Origin: Actinomycetales bacterium
Lineage (GTDB): Bacteria; Actinomycetota; Actinomycetes; S36-B12
Length of the DNA: 12,499 nucleotides
NCBI GenBank assembly: GCA_017849335.1
Contig: JAFIHP010000164.1
Span: 1-12,499 of the forward strand
Reading direction: 5' to 3'
The number at the start of each line of letters is the position of its first letter. Position 1 is the first letter of the stretch. The notes beneath the pieces are model-generated. The model made no database searches. It saw only the letters and a list, made by a program, of their open reading frames with translations, and was not told the origin of the DNA. Both the position numbers and the translations under genes were made by a program. Below are positions 1 to 6,382 of this stretch, piece after piece.

Positions 1-1
1 C

Positions 2-307
2 GTCGTCGACAACGGCCCGCTGTTCCAGACCCCGCAGGAGGACGCACGGCTCGCGGTAGAGGCCGACGTGGACATCGTGGGGGCGCCGTCGCTCGCGGCC
101 GGGCACCTGACGCTCGTGCCCCGGCTGCGCCAGGCGCTCACCGCCCTCGGTCGCTCCGACGTGCTGGTGGTCGTCGGGGGCGTCATCCCGCCGCAGGACT
201 TCGACGAGCTGCGGGCGGCCGGCGCGGCCGCCATCTTCCCGCCGGGGACGGTCATCGCGACCGCCGCCGAGGACCTCCTCCACGCCCTCCTCGACCGGCC
301 TGCATGA
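2..307 (+). CDS. Methylmalonyl-CoA mutase large subunit, C-terminal fragment (cut by window edge)
   Basis: Only the last 101 residues are present; the reading frame is open from base 2 and the 5' part lies outside the window. The fragment matches the end of the cobalamin-binding domain of the catalytic (alpha/MutB) subunit. It has the GPLFQTP segment, the SLAAGH stretch that carries the SxL element of B12-binding folds, and VVVGGVIPPQD, which carries the GG element that cradles the nucleotide tail. The DxHxxG histidine would lie upstream. The enzyme isomerises (R)-methylmalonyl-CoA to succinyl-CoA with adenosylcobalamin in the cytoplasm, in propionate, odd-chain fatty acid and branched-chain amino acid breakdown. 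Its TGA overlaps the ATG of meaB (ATGA), as expected for an enzyme co-translated with its chaperone. A related acyl-CoA mutase (ethylmalonyl- or isobutyryl-CoA) cannot be excluded because the substrate-binding barrel is missing. Confidence 0.9.
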   Translation, partial: VVDNGPLFQTPQEDARLAVEADVDIVGAPSLAAGHLTLVPRLRQALTALGRSDVLVVVGGVIPPQDFDELRAAGAAAIFPPGTVIATAAEDLLHALLDRPA

Positions 308-1293
308 GGTCTGCGCTGCCGCCGACCGCGGAGCTGGCCGCCCTCGTACGGGCGGGGGACCGCGGTTGGCTGTCGCGGGCGATCACGCTCGTCGAGAGCC
401 GGCGCCCCGAGCACCGGGCTCAGGCGGCCGAGCTGCTCACCGAGCTGTCGCCGTACGCCGGGTCGGCGCGCCGGATCGGCATCACCGGCGTCCCCGGTGT
501 CGGCAAGTCGACCTTCATCGACCAGTTCGGCACCAACCTGACGGCTGCCGGCCACCGCGTCGCGGTGCTCGCCGTCGACCCGAGCTCATCGCGGACCGGC
601 GGAGCCATCCTCGGCGACAAGACGCGCATGGAGCGGCTGTCCGTCGACCCGAACGCCTACATCCGGCCGTCGCCGGCCGGCACGTCCTTGGGCGGCGTCG
701 CGCGGGCGACGAGGGAGAGCATCGTCCTCGTCGAGGCGGCCGGGTTCGACCTCGTGGTCGTCGAGACCGTCGGTGTCGGGCAGAGCGAGACGACCGTCGC
801 GGAGATGGTCGACGTCTTCGTCGTGCTCATGCTCGCGGGCGCTGGAGACCAGCTGCAGGGCATCAAGCGCGGTGTGCTCGAGCTCGCGGACCTGGTCGCG
901 GTGAACAAGGCAGACGGCGACAACGTCGCCAAGGCCCGGACCGCGGCGGCCGACTACCGGCAGGCCATGCGGCTCATGACGCCGGCGGACGCGTCGTGGG
1001 TGCCGCCGGTGCTGACCTGCTCGGCCGTCGACGACGTCGGACTGGACGAGATCTGGGACCAGATCCAGCGGTTCTGGGACGTCGGCCGCGTCGACGGCTC
1101 GTTCGACGCCCGCCGCCGCGACCAGCAGCGGCGCTGGATGTGGTCGATGGTCTCCGACCGCCTCCTCGACGCGGTCCGCGAGCACCCGGCCGTCCGGGCC
1201 GTGCTCGCCGACGTCGAGGACGACGTCCGCGCGGGCCGCCTGCCGGCGACCGTCGCCGCAGAGCGCCTGCTCGCGGCGTTCGCCGCGCGCTGA
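304..1293 (+). CDS. meaB: Methylmalonyl-CoA mutase-associated GTPase MeaB (ArgK family)
   Basis: This 329-residue cytoplasmic G3E-type P-loop GTPase has the usual family length. It gates cofactor loading of methylmalonyl-CoA mutase and protects it from inactivation. Visible motifs are the Walker A GVPGVGKS (residues 62-69), the DPSSS/GGAILGDKTRM segment starting at D92, ETVGVGQSE (154-162) in the switch/Walker B region, and the base-specificity motif NKAD (201-204). The C-terminal region is helical, as in the MeaB dimerisation arm. The ATG at 304 overlaps the mutase stop codon by four bases, which implies translational coupling and a shared mRNA. The older name ArgK (arginine/ornithine transport kinase) is a historical misassignment; the position next to the mutase supports MeaB. 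The stop codon lies between two short GC-only arms (1285-1290 and 1300-1305) that could form a weak hairpin. Confidence 0.96.
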   Translation: MRSALPPTAELAALVRAGDRGWLSRAITLVESRRPEHRAQAAELLTELSPYAGSARRIGITGVPGVGKSTFIDQFGTNLTAAGHRVAVLAVDPSSSRTGGAILGDKTRMERLSVDPNAYIRPSPAGTSLGGVARATRESIVLVEAAGFDLVVVETVGVGQSETTVAEMVDVFVVLMLAGAGDQLQGIKRGVLELADLVAVNKADGDNVAKARTAAADYRQAMRLMTPADASWVPPVLTCSAVDDVGLDEIWDQIQRFWDVGRVDGSFDARRRDQQRRWMWSMVSDRLLDAVREHPAVRAVLADVEDDVRAGRLPATVAAERLLAAFAAR

Positions 1294-1405
1294 CCCCTCG
1301 CGCGCCAGGCCTGCCGGCGCCGCTCAGTCCCGTCGTTGTTGAGGTTCAGGGCGATTCACGGCTCCGCAAACGCTCTGAACCTCAACATCGACGGGGAGAG
1401 GAGGG
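1294..1405. other. Convergent intergenic region between meaB and the P450 gene
   Basis: No coding frame here is credible. The first 30 bases hold GC-rich overlapping hairpins: GCGCGC at 1285-1290 with 1300-1305, and GCGCC at 1302-1306 with GGCGC at 1316-1320. The rest is dominated by the long inverted repeat listed separately. Both flanking genes point inward, so this is where both transcripts must end. Confidence 0.7.
1329..1395. repeat. Long inverted repeat, 25-base arms, between convergent genes
   Basis: The arms are 1329-1353 and 1371-1395, with a 17-base loop (1354-1370). Of 25 positions 23 pair as Watson-Crick. The exceptions are 1336/1388 (T-T) and 1350/1374 (G-T, a wobble pair in plus-strand RNA). 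The core of the arm is TTGAGGTTCAG, noticeably richer in A/T than the surrounding DNA. No T-run follows on either strand, so it is not a textbook intrinsic terminator. U-less hairpins are often proposed as terminators in Actinobacteria, and the convergent setting suits a bidirectional one. A dispersed repetitive extragenic palindrome is the main alternative. The structure is seen directly; the function is inferred. Confidence 0.85.
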
Positions 1406-2602
1406 TCAGCCGGCGACGGGGACCTCGTGGTAGCCGCGCAGCACGAACGTGTCGCGTCGGGTCGGCTCGCCGGCCGGCCGCAGGTCCGGGAACCGTTCGA
1501 GCAGCCGCGGGACGGTGACGCCGAGCTCGAGCCGCGCCAGGGGAGCGCCCAGGCAGAAGTGGATTCCGGCGCCGAACGCGATGTGGCCGTTGGGCGAGCG
1601 GTCGACGGCGAACGCGTCGACATCGTCGAACGCGGCGGGGTCTCGGTTCGCCGCACCGAGCAGAGCGGCGATCTTCTCGCCCGCGCGCAGCGTGACGCCC
1701 GCGACCTCGGTGTCCTCCTTGGCCGTGCGCTCGAACAGCTGCAGCGGCGAGTCGAAGCGCAGCATCTCCTCGATCGCGGTCGCGGACAGGCCCTGCGGGT
1801 CGGCCGCCAGGCGACCGAGCTGGTCCGGGTGCTCGAAGAGCGAGACGACGCCGTTGCCGAACCCGTTCACGCTCGCCTCGTGGCCGGCGTTCAGGAGCAG
1901 GACACCGGTGGCGACCAGCTCGCGCTCCGACAGTCGCTCGCCCTCGGCCTCGACCTCGGCCAGGTGCGTGAGCAGGTCGTCGCCGGGGGTGGTCCGCCGC
2001 TCGTCGGCCACCTCGCTCATGAAGTCGGCGAACTCGTCCGCCGCCGCGCGCGCCAGCGCCTCGTCCTCCGCCGTTCGACGGTAGTCGTACATCCGGACGA
2101 TCCGCTGCGACCACGTCCGAAGGTCGTCTCGGCGGTCCGCCGGTACGCCGAGCAGCTCGGCGATCACGGCCACCGGCAGGGGTTCGGCGTAGTCACCGAT
2201 CAGGTCGAACGACCCCGTCGCCGCCTGGTTCGCGGCCGCGGCGTCGAGAAGGTCGTCCGCGATCTGGGCGACGGCCGGTCGCAGCCGCTCGATGCGGCCG
2301 CGGGCGAACGCTCCCGCCACGATCGCTCGCAGCCGGGTGTGCTTGGGCGGCTCGGACTCCAGGATCGAGTCCGAGTGCAGCCAGTTGAACGTGCGCCAGA
2401 GGTCGTCGGGCTCCCGGTCGGTCCAGATCCGGCCGAGCGACTTCGAGCGCAGGACCGCGTTCGCCGCGTCGTACGAGCAGGCCAGGTGTAGGCCGAGGCC
2501 GGAGTGGAAGACGACCGGGCCGTCGGCCCGCCACTCGGACAGCACCGGGTACGGGTCCCGGACCAGGTCCGGGTCTTCGAGGTCGACGTCGACTGTGCGC
2601 AC
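1406..2602 (-). CDS. Cytochrome P450 (CYP107-like class)
   Basis: This is a 398-residue soluble bacterial P450 of normal length with no membrane anchor. The haem-thiolate loop is FGAGIHFCLG with the ligand Cys350. The helix-K ExxR is E279-M-L-R282. The I-helix reads AGHEAS (239-244), so the residue usually Thr in the acid-alcohol pair is Ala243. The same replacement is known in P450eryF (CYP107A1), where the substrate hydroxyl assists proton delivery. The family inserts oxygen into an organic substrate using electrons from ferredoxin and a reductase. No redox partner is encoded nearby, so a shared one must be used. The GTG start at 2602 has no Shine-Dalgarno but has a TACTGT hexamer exactly six bases upstream, consistent with a leaderless mRNA. 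The substrate is unknown; no biosynthetic cluster surrounds the gene. Confidence 0.95.
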   Translation of the reverse strand: MRTVDVDLEDPDLVRDPYPVLSEWRADGPVVFHSGLGLHLACSYDAANAVLRSKSLGRIWTDREPDDLWRTFNWLHSDSILESEPPKHTRLRAIVAGAFARGRIERLRPAVAQIADDLLDAAAANQAATGSFDLIGDYAEPLPVAVIAELLGVPADRRDDLRTWSQRIVRMYDYRRTAEDEALARAAADEFADFMSEVADERRTTPGDDLLTHLAEVEAEGERLSERELVATGVLLLNAGHEASVNGFGNGVVSLFEHPDQLGRLAADPQGLSATAIEEMLRFDSPLQLFERTAKEDTEVAGVTLRAGEKIAALLGAANRDPAAFDDVDAFAVDRSPNGHIAFGAGIHFCLGAPLARLELGVTVPRLLERFPDLRPAGEPTRRDTFVLRGYHEVPVAG

Positions 2603-2608
2603 CGCCGC

Positions 2609-2614
2609 ACAGTA
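2609..2614 (-). promoter_or_regulatory. Putative -10 element of the P450 gene (leaderless)
   Basis: TACTGT on the minus strand fits the actinobacterial TAnnnT -10 pattern and ends six bases before the GTG start, so transcription would begin at the start codon itself. No clear -35 is visible. A small dyad, CCGTC-GGG-GACGG at 2619-2631, lies just upstream in the spacer and could be an operator. Confidence 0.5.
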
Positions 2615-2635
2615 CCGACCGTCGGGGACGGCCTA

Positions 2636-2662
2636 CGCCGACGCGGGCCGATGGCGTCGGCG
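2636..2662 (-). terminator. Hairpin downstream of the aldo/keto reductase gene
   Basis: Perfect 9-base arms CGCCGACGC (2636-2644) and GCGTCGGCG (2654-2662) enclose a 9-base loop. The hairpin begins 32 bases after the reductase stop codon and lies before the P450 promoter, so it could separate the two transcription units. There is no T-run, so its action is inferred. Twelve bases including the left arm (2635-2646) recur at 2697-2708, inside the last codons of the reductase. Confidence 0.45.
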
Positions 2663-2694
2663 CTGCGGGGCTCGGCCCTGGCGGGCCTCACTCC

Positions 2695-3648
2695 TCACGC
2701 CGACGCGGCATCCAGCGCCGCGACCTCGTCCGCCGTCAGCTCCAGACCCCCCACCGCGAGCAGGTCGTCCAGCTGGTCGACCGTGCGGGCGCTCGCCAGT
2801 GGAGCGACGACGCCGGGCTTGGCCAGCAACCAGGCCAGGGCGACCGCTGCCTGCCGGACGCCGTGCGCCGCCGCGACCTCGGAGAGCGCCGTCAGGACGG
2901 TGTCGCCGCGCGGGCCGAGGTACTGCTCCACGCCCTTGGCCCGCGGGCTGTCGACGGTGATGCCGGGCTGGTACTTGCCGGTGAGGAAGCCGCGCGCCAG
3001 CGAGTAGTAGGGGAAGAGCCCGAGGCCGAAGTCGGCGACGACCTGCGCCAGGCCGTCCTCGTAGGCCGAGCGGTCGACGAGGTTGTTGAGATCCTGGGTG
3101 GCGACGTACGACGGAAGACCCTCCGCCGCGGCGACCTCCAACGACTCCCGCAGCCGCTGCGGGGTGAAGTTCGAGGCGGCGATGTGGCGGACCTTGCCCG
3201 CGGCGATCAGCTCGCCGAACGCACCGAGCGTCTCGGCGATCGGCACGTCGGGATCGTCCTCGTGGGCGTAGTACAGGTCGATGTAGTCGGTGCCCAGCCG
3301 GGAGAGGGACGCGTCGCACGCGGTGCGGATGTTGTCGGGTGACAGCCCTGCCGCCGTCGGCAGCTTGGCGACCTTCGTCGCGACGATGACCTCGTCACGG
3401 CAGCCGCGGGCGGCGAACCACTCGCCCATGATCTGCTCGGAGTCCCCGCCGGAGTTGCCCGGGATCCAGTGCGAGTACGCGTCAGCCGTGTCGATGTGGT
3501 TGCCTCCGGCATCCCGGTAGGCGTCGAGGACGGCGAACGACTGGTCGCGGTCGGCGGTCCAGCCGAACACGTTGCCGCCCAGAGCGAGCGGAGTGACGAG
3601 GACGTCGGTGGCGCCCAGCGGACGGGTCGGCGTGAGTGCGTTCGGCAT
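2695..3648 (-). CDS. Aldo/keto reductase
   Basis: This is a 317-residue cytoplasmic NADPH-dependent oxidoreductase of the AKR superfamily (beta/alpha barrel), most like the YajO/PdxI-type or general stress-type bacterial members. The catalytic tetrad is visible: D53 in HIDTADAY, Y58, K92 in VATKV, and H129 in DLYYAHEDD. The late LVDRSAYEDGLAQ and PYYSLARGFLTGKY segments are typical of the family. The frame stays open far upstream into trmB, but homology begins at the ATG at 3648 (PLGATDVLVTPLALGGNVFGW), so this start was chosen. It lies 34 bases after trmB. A CACAAT hexamer exactly six bases before the ATG and the lack of a Shine-Dalgarno suggest its own leaderless promoter, though readthrough from trmB is possible. 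The physiological substrate cannot be told from sequence. Confidence 0.95.
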   Translation of the reverse strand: MPNALTPTRPLGATDVLVTPLALGGNVFGWTADRDQSFAVLDAYRDAGGNHIDTADAYSHWIPGNSGGDSEQIMGEWFAARGCRDEVIVATKVAKLPTAAGLSPDNIRTACDASLSRLGTDYIDLYYAHEDDPDVPIAETLGAFGELIAAGKVRHIAASNFTPQRLRESLEVAAAEGLPSYVATQDLNNLVDRSAYEDGLAQVVADFGLGLFPYYSLARGFLTGKYQPGITVDSPRAKGVEQYLGPRGDTVLTALSEVAAAHGVRQAAVALAWLLAKPGVVAPLASARTVDQLDDLLAVGGLELTADEVAALDAASA

Positions 3649-3654
3649 AGGCGC

Positions 3655-3660
3655 ATTGTG
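3655..3660 (-). promoter_or_regulatory. Possible -10 element of the aldo/keto reductase gene
   Basis: CACAAT on the minus strand is a reasonable match to TAnnnT/TATAAT and ends six bases before the ATG at 3648. There is no convincing -35. This would give a leaderless transcript. Confidence 0.35.
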
Positions 3661-3661
3661 C

Positions 3662-3683
3662 ACGCCCGTCGTCGTGTGGGCGT
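3662..3683 (-). terminator. Weak hairpin at the end of trmB
   Basis: Perfect 6-base arms ACGCCC (3662-3667) and GGGCGT (3678-3683) flank a 10-base loop and overlap the last base of the trmB stop codon. There is no T-run. The long loop and short stem make this a weak candidate; it also overlaps the likely reductase promoter region. Confidence 0.3.
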
Positions 3684-4390
3684 CAGGCCTCGGTGCGGTA
3701 CACGAGATCGGTGACCGACCGTCCCGCCGCGAGGGCGCGCCGCTCGTACCGGGTGACGGGTCGGTCGACCGGCCGGGGGACAGGACCCCCGCTCCAGCCG
3801 GGCGCGCTGTCCAGGCATGCGCGCATCGACTCCGCGTAGTCGGCCCAGTCCGTTGCCAGGTGCCACCACCCGCCGGGGGCGAGCCGGTCACGGACCAGGT
3901 CGGCGACCGCGGGTCGGACGAGTCGTCGCTTGTGGTGACGGGCCTTCGGCCAGGGGTCGGGGAAGAACGTACGGACGCCGGCGAGGGACGACGGGTCGAC
4001 CGACCGCTCGAGCAGGACGAGTGCGTCGCCCTCGACCACGCGCACGTTGCGCAGCCCGCTCGCCTCGATCCGGGCGAGCAGTTCGCCGACGCCCGGCGTG
4101 TGGACGTCGATCGCGAGCACACCGCGCTCCGGCTCGCGCTCGGCCAGCGCCGCGGTCGCAAGACCGTCGCCGAACCCGATCTCCAGCACCACCGGGACGC
4201 CGTGCCCGAACTCGGCCGAGAGGTCCAGCCGCCCGGCCGGCATCGGGAGGAGCGCCCACGAGCCGCGGGCGAGGGCCTGCGAGGCGCGGGCTGTGGGCCG
4301 GCTGCGCCGCGGCTTGTAGGTGCGGACTCCGCGCGGCAGCACCGCCGGGGAGGCGTGGTCGTCCGGGTCGGGGCCGGTGGTCGCGGTCAT
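3683..4390 (-). CDS. trmB: tRNA (guanine-N7-)-methyltransferase TrmB
   Basis: This 235-residue SAM-dependent enzyme makes m7G46 in the variable loop of tRNA in the cytoplasm. The SAM-binding loop is EIGFGDG (70-76). The acidic end of strand 2 is D95, the family signature PDPWPKARHHKRR begins at P144 with D145, and TDWADY (180-185) plus the C-terminal TRYERRAL segment complete the pattern. The basic N-terminus (YKPRRSRP, 25-32) suits tRNA binding. The ATG at 4390 overlaps the stop codon of the S51-like gene (ATGA), so translation is coupled. The frame remains open upstream but without family resemblance, so the longer form was rejected. Placement as the last gene of an MFS/S51-like/trmB run is clear; a functional link among the three is not. 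Confidence 0.96.
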   Translation of the reverse strand: MTATTGPDPDDHASPAVLPRGVRTYKPRRSRPTARASQALARGSWALLPMPAGRLDLSAEFGHGVPVVLEIGFGDGLATAALAEREPERGVLAIDVHTPGVGELLARIEASGLRNVRVVEGDALVLLERSVDPSSLAGVRTFFPDPWPKARHHKRRLVRPAVADLVRDRLAPGGWWHLATDWADYAESMRACLDSAPGWSGGPVPRPVDRPVTRYERRALAAGRSVTDLVYRTEA

Positions 4391-5106
4391 GCGCGCACGG
4401 CCAGTCGCAGCGGGGCGAGCACGCGCCGTCGGCGCTCCGGGGCGATGACCCAGGCCGAGCCTCGACCCAGCGCACGGAACTCCCACCGGCCGTCGTCCGC
4501 GGGCCCGGACCCGACCAGCGCGGTGTCGGCGTCGAGCCCGACGACCGTCACGTCCTCGTCCGCTTCGGCGAGTGGAGCGAGCACCGCGTGCGGGATCGAC
4601 GAGCCCAGGCCGTCGACGTCGGGCAGGAGCGCCAGCCCGGGGACGAGGCCGAGGCCGAGCAACCGGTCCTGTGGACGGACGTCCGGTACGACGCCGCCGA
4701 GAGCCATCGCTGCCACGCCGGACGCGCAGACCGAGGCGCCGTCGCGCAGCGCCGCGAGGACGGCCGACCACAGGGCGGTGCCGCGGATCGTGCGGATGAG
4801 GTTCTCGCTCGACTGCGCGTGGATCGTGATCAGTCCGGCGCCGGCCAGGATGCCCGCAACCTCGGCACTGTCCGCCTCGGCGCGCGTCCGGACAGGGACG
4901 ACGACGTGCTCCTCTGACAGCTGCTGCGCGCGGCGCTCCCCGTCGGCTCGCCACTCGGCGATGACCCGGTTGCCCTCGAGGCCGACCGCGTTGATGATCT
5001 GCACCCGTCGCGGCGCTCGCCCGTCCACGAGCCAGGCGTGGACGGGGTCCATGGCTGCTGTGGCGGGCGAGCCGCCGACCAGCGCGAGGCGACCGGGCGT
5101 GCTCAC
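4387..5106 (-). CDS. Degenerate peptidase S51 / class-I glutamine-amidotransferase-like protein
   Basis: This is a 239-residue soluble protein without signal peptide. Its layout resembles cyanophycinase/peptidase E-type proteins of the class-I amidotransferase fold: an N-terminal LVGGSPA strand-turn, then ILAGAGLITIHAQSSENLIRTIRGTALWSAVLAALRDGA and VCASGVAAMALGG (roughly residues 86-138). In active relatives these two regions are usually GGDQ-like and GTSAGA-like, the latter with the nucleophilic Ser. Here the Ser position aligns with G130, and the nearest Ser is S129. It may therefore be catalytically altered or inactive; that is my by-eye alignment, not a computed one. The GTG start at 5106 lies 9 bases after the MFS stop, and the gene's stop overlaps the trmB ATG, so it is made with TrmB. 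The substrate is unknown; a role in tRNA modification would be speculation. Confidence 0.65.
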   Translation of the reverse strand: MSTPGRLALVGGSPATAAMDPVHAWLVDGRAPRRVQIINAVGLEGNRVIAEWRADGERRAQQLSEEHVVVPVRTRAEADSAEVAGILAGAGLITIHAQSSENLIRTIRGTALWSAVLAALRDGASVCASGVAAMALGGVVPDVRPQDRLLGLGLVPGLALLPDVDGLGSSIPHAVLAPLAEADEDVTVVGLDADTALVGSGPADDGRWEFRALGRGSAWVIAPERRRRVLAPLRLAVRA

Positions 5107-5115
5107 CGACGCAGG

Positions 5116-6303
5116 CTAGCGGCGGCGGACCCAGTGCCGGCGGGGAGGCAGCGGCGGACCGGCCGCCAGGCCGATCACGACGGCGGCCAGGTGCAGGCCC
5201 GCGCCGAAGAGGATGACGGCGGAGACGCTGTCGCGCAGCAGCCAGCCGCACGTCGCCGTCGCTGCGGCGAACGCGGACGTGCGAAGGCTCGCCGCCGTCG
5301 TGAAGACCTGGCTCTGCACGTGCTCGGGGGACTCCCGGATGCGGACCTGGAAGATGGCCGTCAGCAGGGGCGGCTCGCTGATGCCCAGCGCGAAGGCCGC
5401 GACGAGCAGGAGCGGCACGGTCGGTGCCAGGCCGATCGCGAGGACGCACACCCCGCCCACGGCGGTCATGCCGATGACCATCCGGTCAGGCCGGGCGACC
5501 GGCCAGCGGGTCAGCGCCGCCGACGAGAGGACCCCGCCGGCGGCGACCGTGCCGAGGATCACCCCGGTGAACTGCAGCGATCCGGCCCGGTCCTGCGCGA
5601 GGACCGGCGCCGCGACGAACACGGCGGCGGTGCCGGCGAAGCCCACGGTCGTGATCACCGTCGACCGGCGCAGCGCCGGCTGCCGCGTCAGTGCACGCAC
5701 GCCGTCGCGCAGCGCGGCGGTCAGGGGGAGCGAGGCCGCACCGGTGTCCCGCGGGTGCAGGGGCATGCGGGTCAGCGCGAGGAGTGCGAGCAGGGCGAGG
5801 ACGGCCGGCATCCACAGCGGCGCGCGGGCGTAGACCGCGACCAGGGCGGCGGCGGCTGGTGGTGCGGCGACCGACGCGATGCTGTAGGTCGCGGCGTCGT
5901 ACCCGTACGCATGGCCGAGCCGGTCGGCGGGCACCAGCCGGGACAGCTGGGCGCTCCAGGCACCCGTGATCGCGGGGTAGGCCAGGCCCGCTGCGGCAGC
6001 GAGGACGAGCACGACGACCAGCGGTCCGCGGCCGATCACGATGGAGACCGATGCCAGCGCGACGGCCATCAGGACGAGGAAGGCCGCGAACGCGCGCCGG
6101 GGATGACGGCTCCGGTCGAGCTGGGCACCGACGACCGGCCCGGCGAGCGCCGCGGAGGCGCTCATGCATGCCGCGACGTACGACCCTGTCGTGGCGCTGC
6201 CGAGGACGGCGACGGCGACGACGAGGAGGGCCGGGCCGGCGGACTCGGTGGCCGACCGCGCGAGCGTCGCGGTGACCAGGTAGTTCGGGAGCCGCGATGC
6301 CAC
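5116..6303 (-). CDS. MFS family transporter (probable drug/metabolite efflux)
   Basis: This 395-residue integral membrane protein is of MFS length. By eye it has about 10-12 hydrophobic segments, the first near residues 22-40. A motif-A-like loop, G59-AQLDRSRHPRR70, lies between segments 2 and 3, as expected for proton-driven MFS carriers. The central cytoplasmic stretch (about 185-205, ALRDGVRALTRQPALRRS) separates the two halves. The C-terminus is short and basic. The substrate cannot be assigned. The GTG at 6303 is the start; there is no clear ribosome-binding site, and a CATCCT hexamer sits six bases before it. It is divergent from the copper-regulator gene with only 79 bases between the starts, so the shared region, including the CsoR-type operator, might influence both. 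It heads the minus-strand run ending in trmB. Confidence 0.92.
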   Translation of the reverse strand: MASRLPNYLVTATLARSATESAGPALLVVAVAVLGSATTGSYVAACMSASAALAGPVVGAQLDRSRHPRRAFAAFLVLMAVALASVSIVIGRGPLVVVLVLAAAAGLAYPAITGAWSAQLSRLVPADRLGHAYGYDAATYSIASVAAPPAAAALVAVYARAPLWMPAVLALLALLALTRMPLHPRDTGAASLPLTAALRDGVRALTRQPALRRSTVITTVGFAGTAAVFVAAPVLAQDRAGSLQFTGVILGTVAAGGVLSSAALTRWPVARPDRMVIGMTAVGGVCVLAIGLAPTVPLLLVAAFALGISEPPLLTAIFQVRIRESPEHVQSQVFTTAASLRTSAFAAATATCGWLLRDSVSAVILFGAGLHLAAVVIGLAAGPPLPPRRHWVRRR

Positions 6304-6309
6304 GGGCCA

Positions 6310-6315
6310 AGGATG
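6310..6315 (-). promoter_or_regulatory. Possible -10 element of the MFS gene
   Basis: CATCCT on the minus strand ends six bases before the GTG start at 6303, the same spacing as at several other genes here. It is a weak match to TAnnnT, with no clear -35. Confidence 0.3.
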
Positions 6316-6347
6316 GCGTGTGGCGGACCGAGCGCCGAACCGGCCCT

Positions 6348-6363
6348 ATACCCCTCCCGGTAT
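6348..6363 (+). promoter_or_regulatory. CsoR/CstR-type operator upstream of the copper operon
   Basis: ATACC (6348-6352), six bases CCTCCC, GGTAT (6359-6363): perfect 5-base arms with a C-rich centre. Operators of the CsoR/RcnR/CstR family are pseudo-palindromes with ATACC/GGTAT-like ends and G/C tracts. The site lies where the -35 and spacer of the downstream promoter should be, so repressor binding would block RNA polymerase. This fits autoregulation by the adjacent repressor. The site is seen; the binding is inferred. Confidence 0.65.
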
Positions 6364-6370
6364 GCGGGGC

Positions 6371-6376
6371 TACGCT
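6371..6376 (+). promoter_or_regulatory. Putative -10 element of the csoR-like gene (leaderless)
   Basis: TACGCT fits TAnnnT and ends six bases before the ATG at 6383, so the transcript would start at or next to the A of the ATG. The only purine run before the ATG (AGGGG, 6377-6381) is too close to serve as a Shine-Dalgarno. Both facts favour a leaderless mRNA controlled by the operator just upstream. Confidence 0.55.
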
Positions 6377-6382
6377 AGGGGC

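Noticed and set aside
2695..4161. Aldo/keto reductase extended to 488 residues
   Set aside because: The extra N-terminus is an alternative-frame reading of trmB. Family homology begins at the ATG at 3648.
3683..5449. TrmB extended to 588 residues as a fusion
   Set aside because: The upstream part is out-of-frame reading of the S51-like and MFS genes. The ATG at 4390 with the ATGA overlap is the sensible start.
6345..6350. TATAGG on the minus strand as a -10 for the MFS gene, overlapping the CsoR-type operator
   Set aside because: It lacks the terminal T and a -35. It probably just reflects the operator sequence, though copper co-regulation of the MFS gene is not excluded.
3572..6378. Long plus-strand frames opposite trmB, the S51-like gene and the MFS gene (515 and 446 codons)
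   Set aside because: The minus-strand products have clear family motifs and coupled starts and stops. The plus-strand translations are biased, repetitive and unrecognisable.
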